Positions 61,550 through 64,000 of a stretch of 64,000 nucleotides of DNA are shown here, one piece after another; the stretch's first letter is position 1, and every line of letters begins with the position of its first letter. Below the pieces are notes generated by a model. It saw nothing but the letters and a program-made list of their open reading frames with translations. It was not told where the DNA came from and did not search any database. The stretch covers positions 310,001-374,000 of the forward strand of contig NZ_FQUU01000001.1 of the NCBI RefSeq assembly GCF_900129295.1, in the 5' to 3' direction. This stretch comes from Flavisolibacter ginsengisoli DSM 18119 (lineage in GTDB: Bacteria > Bacteroidota > Bacteroidia > Chitinophagales > Chitinophagaceae). Both the position numbers and the translations under genes were made by a program.

Positions 61550-63244
61550 TTAAGCTATGGCCAGGTCAGCCTTTTTCGCTTTCTCACCGATCATGATCTC
61601 ATTATGACAGGCCTGCCAGGTGGTAAAACCTCCTGAAAGATTGTTTACTTTTTCAAAACCGCTTTGTTTCAAAATGCGGTATGCCAGGTAGCCTCTTAAA
61701 CCAACCTGGCAATAAATATTGATACCAGCATAAGTACGCAACTCTTCCAAATGATTTCTTAATTCATCAACAGGAAAAGAAAGGGCTCCCGGGATATGAG
61801 CTTTATTATATTCTTCGCGGGTGCGGACATCTATAAGCACTTCGTTTTCTTTTACAGCCTCAACTTCATCCCAATAAAATAACGACAATTGACCCGCCAG
61901 TATATTCTCGGCAACAAAACCTGCAATATTCACAGGATCCTTAGCTGAAGAAAATGGAGGTGCATAGGCATGCTCAAATTCCGTCAATTCATGAATGGTG
62001 CTTTCCCGTTTAATAGCAGAAGCCAGAAGATCCAGGCGCTTATCAACTCCCTTAAACCCGGCCACTTGTGCGCCCAGCAATTGGCCCGTGCCTGGAGCAA
62101 AACAGAGTTGAATACTCATTTGCTTAGAACCAGGATAATAACCGGCATGTGAACCACTATGTGTGGTGGATACTAAATGATCTATTCCTGCAGCCTGCAG
62201 GTGTTTGGATGCCATACCCGTGGTGCCTACCGTCATATCAAACACTTTCACAATAGCTGTATTGATGGAACCAGGATATTTTTGAACATTGCCCAGCACC
62301 ATATTATTGGCACAAATGCGGCCTTGTTTGTTAGCAGGACCAGCGAGGTAAGTACTCATTGATCTGCCGGTTAGCGGGTTAGGAAATTCTATAGCATCCC
62401 CCACTGCATAAATATCAGGGTCAGAGGTCTGCAAATATTCATTCACTTTAATACCTTTTGATGCTCCCAGTTCAAGCCCGGCTGCCTGGGCAAGCCTGGT
62501 ATCGGGCCTCACACCGATAGATAAAATAACCACATCAGCATCAATGGGCTCTGCATCCTTCAACATTACCCGAACTCCATTCTTTAATTTATCAAACCCC
62601 GTAACGGCTGAAGATAACCGGAGGTCCAGCCCTTTAGACCTGATATGTTGCTGCACAATGGCAGCCAATGGAAAGTCCAGCGGCGCCAACACCTGGTTGC
62701 CCATTTCAATAATGGTTACTTTCATTCCCAGGTGGTGCAGGTTCTCTGCCATTTCCAATCCTATAAATCCACCTCCAATGATTACGGCATGCCCCAATCT
62801 CCTGTTTTTGGCAAACTCCTTTATCCGGTCCATATCGGGTACAGATCGTAAAGTGAAAATACCATCCAGGTCTATCCCGGGAAGTGGTGGCCGGATAGGT
62901 TCAGCGCCGGGTGACAATACAAGCTTGTCATAGCTTTCAGTATAAGTTTCGCCCGTTTTAAGGTCAGTGACAGTAATTAATTTCTGAGCAGTATCTATAC
63001 TTTTCACCTCTGAATATATCCTGACCTCGATATTAAAACGCTTGTTAAAGCTGGCCACAGTTTGAACAAAAAGCAGGTCGCGGTCATTGATCACCTCACC
63101 AATGTAATAGGGCAATCCGCAATTGGCATAAGAAACATACCCGCCTTTTTCAAAGAGTATGATCTCTGCCTGCTCATCCATTCGTCTCAGCCTGGCTGCC
63201 GTACTGGCACCTCCGGCAACAGCTCCTATTATTAAGTATTTCAT
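61550..63244 (-). CDS. CoA-disulfide reductase-like flavoprotein fused to rhodanese
   Basis: The 564-residue protein has an N-terminal FAD domain (GAVAGGASTAARLRR), redox Cys42 in YANCGLPYYIG, an NAD(P) domain (IIGGGFIGLEMAENL), and a dimerisation domain ending near 450. The rhodanese domain (about 465-552) has DVRTREEYNKAHIPGA and an active Cys512 in YCQVGLRG. This is the CoADR-Rhd type, which reduces CoA-persulfides or polysulfides with NAD(P)H. It stands alone, convergent to the TPR gene. Confidence 0.94.
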   Translation of the reverse strand: MKYLIIGAVAGGASTAARLRRMDEQAEIILFEKGGYVSYANCGLPYYIGEVINDRDLLFVQTVASFNKRFNIEVRIYSEVKSIDTAQKLITVTDLKTGETYTESYDKLVLSPGAEPIRPPLPGIDLDGIFTLRSVPDMDRIKEFAKNRRLGHAVIIGGGFIGLEMAENLHHLGMKVTIIEMGNQVLAPLDFPLAAIVQQHIRSKGLDLRLSSAVTGFDKLKNGVRVMLKDAEPIDADVVILSIGVRPDTRLAQAAGLELGASKGIKVNEYLQTSDPDIYAVGDAIEFPNPLTGRSMSTYLAGPANKQGRICANNMVLGNVQKYPGSINTAIVKVFDMTVGTTGMASKHLQAAGIDHLVSTTHSGSHAGYYPGSKQMSIQLCFAPGTGQLLGAQVAGFKGVDKRLDLLASAIKRESTIHELTEFEHAYAPPFSSAKDPVNIAGFVAENILAGQLSLFYWDEVEAVKENEVLIDVRTREEYNKAHIPGALSFPVDELRNHLEELRTYAGINIYCQVGLRGYLAYRILKQSGFEKVNNLSGGFTTWQACHNEIMIGEKAKKADLAIA

Positions 63245-64000
63245 GGCTCCAATTCTATTTCCTACAAAGGTGAACCCTTTAAAATACCCCTTCCATGACT
63301 TAGGTCACATGCTAAAAAATCATATACCCTTACCTATATATTTTAATTCAACCTGCTTAACCGCATAAAGTAAACTGTGATTTCATAAAATCAGTAACTA
63401 TATGATGTATAAGTTTAGATAACTGTTTTATTTTAACCAATATCAATGAATTACAATAGTTATGCGTTGACTCATATCCACTCGTTTCTCCCATCCAGAT
63501 ACCATCTGAATGAATGAAATCCCTTCACAGGGAAAGAGAAATATATTCCAGGCAGGATTAAAAAACTTTCAGGCAATTGCAATTTTAAACTGACTTCTGT
63601 TTAACACCGCTCACTCTTCCTGTATAAGCTCTCTGAACAGCGGACAATAGAGCAGGATGTCCCGAAGATATCCCGAGGATATCCCGAGGATAAGCCGACG
63701 ATAAGCCGACTCTTATAAAGTCGGGATATCCTCGGGACATCTTTGGCTTATGTATGTGATAATGGTAGGATATGGCGGCTCTCACAATTGTTCCGTAAAG
63801 TTTTCGAAAAGGTGGAGATAGCTGGAAATAAGTAGGGAGTTCGCCTACCTATTTTCATTTTATTAATTGAAGTATAATTTCATTTACATGCTATATAATG
63901 ATGATTATTAATTAAATGTTTAAGTAAAACTGTAAAGCATTACAAGTAGGGAGGTTTGAATAGTTAGAATCATTTATTATTTTACGGTCGAACCGAAAAT
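63245..64000. other. Long terminal spacer with repeat copy 3
   Basis: This 756-base region up to the window end holds repeat copy 3 (63654-63756) and no convincing gene. A hairpin (GTAGG/CCTAC near 63833-63860) and A/T-rich sequence follow. A minus-strand frame inside the repeat (63585-63785) is an artefact of the 11-bp units. Confidence 0.55.
63654..63756. repeat. Structured intergenic repeat, copy 3 of 3
   Basis: Five 11-bp units from 63656 match copy 1 exactly through the hairpin arm CCGACTCT. The hairpin has one mismatch (AAAGTCGG). Inverted units GTCGGGATATC, CTCGGGACATC and TTTGGCTTATG end at 63752. Confidence 0.9.

Noticed and set aside
63585-63785. 66-codon minus-strand frame across repeat copy 3
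   Set aside because: The coding potential comes from the 11-bp units; the peptide only mirrors the repeat and has no family.
63960-64000. tRNA-like sequence (GGTCGAACCG) at the right edge
   Set aside because: Only a T-loop-like palindrome is present; no acceptor stem or anticodon arm can be drawn.

Overview
The window reads as chromosomal DNA of a Bacteroidota bacterium, most likely of the Chitinophagaceae or close relatives. That placement is an inference from gene content. There are many small lipoproteins with a Cys lipobox followed by KKD- or QKE-like residues. There are exported S9, S41, M16 and M61 peptidases, a DUF3943 protein and glycine-rich RRM proteins. Shine-Dalgarno sequences are mostly absent, and one clear TAnnTTTG-type promoter element is present. 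Gene order is loose, with mostly single genes or pairs on both strands. I see no rRNA, tRNA, CRISPR array, prophage or intact insertion sequence.

Layout. 1-9.6 kb: a truncated gene at the left edge, a CinA-type amidohydrolase behind a sigma-54-like promoter, several small lipoproteins, a mono-haem cytochrome c, dCMP deaminase, an aldo/keto reductase, and the first copy of a structured repeat. 9.9-19.2 kb: a DUF3943 protein, a DPP-IV-like S9 peptidase, an S41 peptidase, a cupredoxin lipoprotein diverging from a ThuA-like protein across an FNR-like palindrome, PhnA and a GH43 glycosidase. 19.4-25.1 kb: two secreted Lys/Ala/Gly-repeat proteins, a GerW-type protein, a DinB-like protein, an NmrA-like reductase and an SDR. 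25.1-32.8 kb, all on the minus strand: a PAS histidine kinase, a PQQ-type sugar dehydrogenase, an M16 peptidase pair, and a TPR-adenylate cyclase preceded by a small beta-rich protein.

33.2-41.7 kb: GNAT, DsrE-like and SRPBCC genes, an IS256-type transposase relic beside repeat copy 2, an M61 peptidase with PDZ, an MFS exporter, a Crp/Fnr regulator, TspO and a DUF4397 lipoprotein. 41.9-51.1 kb: malic enzyme, a ZIP transporter, a lone receiver domain, a PKD lipoprotein, a MacB/FtsX-like permease, an esterase, and a HipA-like kinase overlapping a DUF3037 gene. 51.2-55.8 kb: a possible cold-adaptation neighbourhood with a HExxH membrane protein, a fatty-acid desaturase, three RRM proteins and a cold-shock-domain protein. 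56.1-64 kb: an SDR/DUF5990 pair, a second S41 peptidase, an O-methyltransferase, a TPR protein, a CoA-disulfide reductase-rhodanese fusion and repeat copy 3.

The most distinctive signals are as follows. A roughly 100-bp intergenic repeat occurs three times and is built from 11-bp units in inverted arms. The RNA-binding and desaturase cluster includes a degenerate RRM translationally coupled to an unknown protein. The HipA-like/DUF3037 pair overlaps. The TPR-adenylate cyclase has a partner gene 9 bp away. Several intergenic palindromes look like operators.
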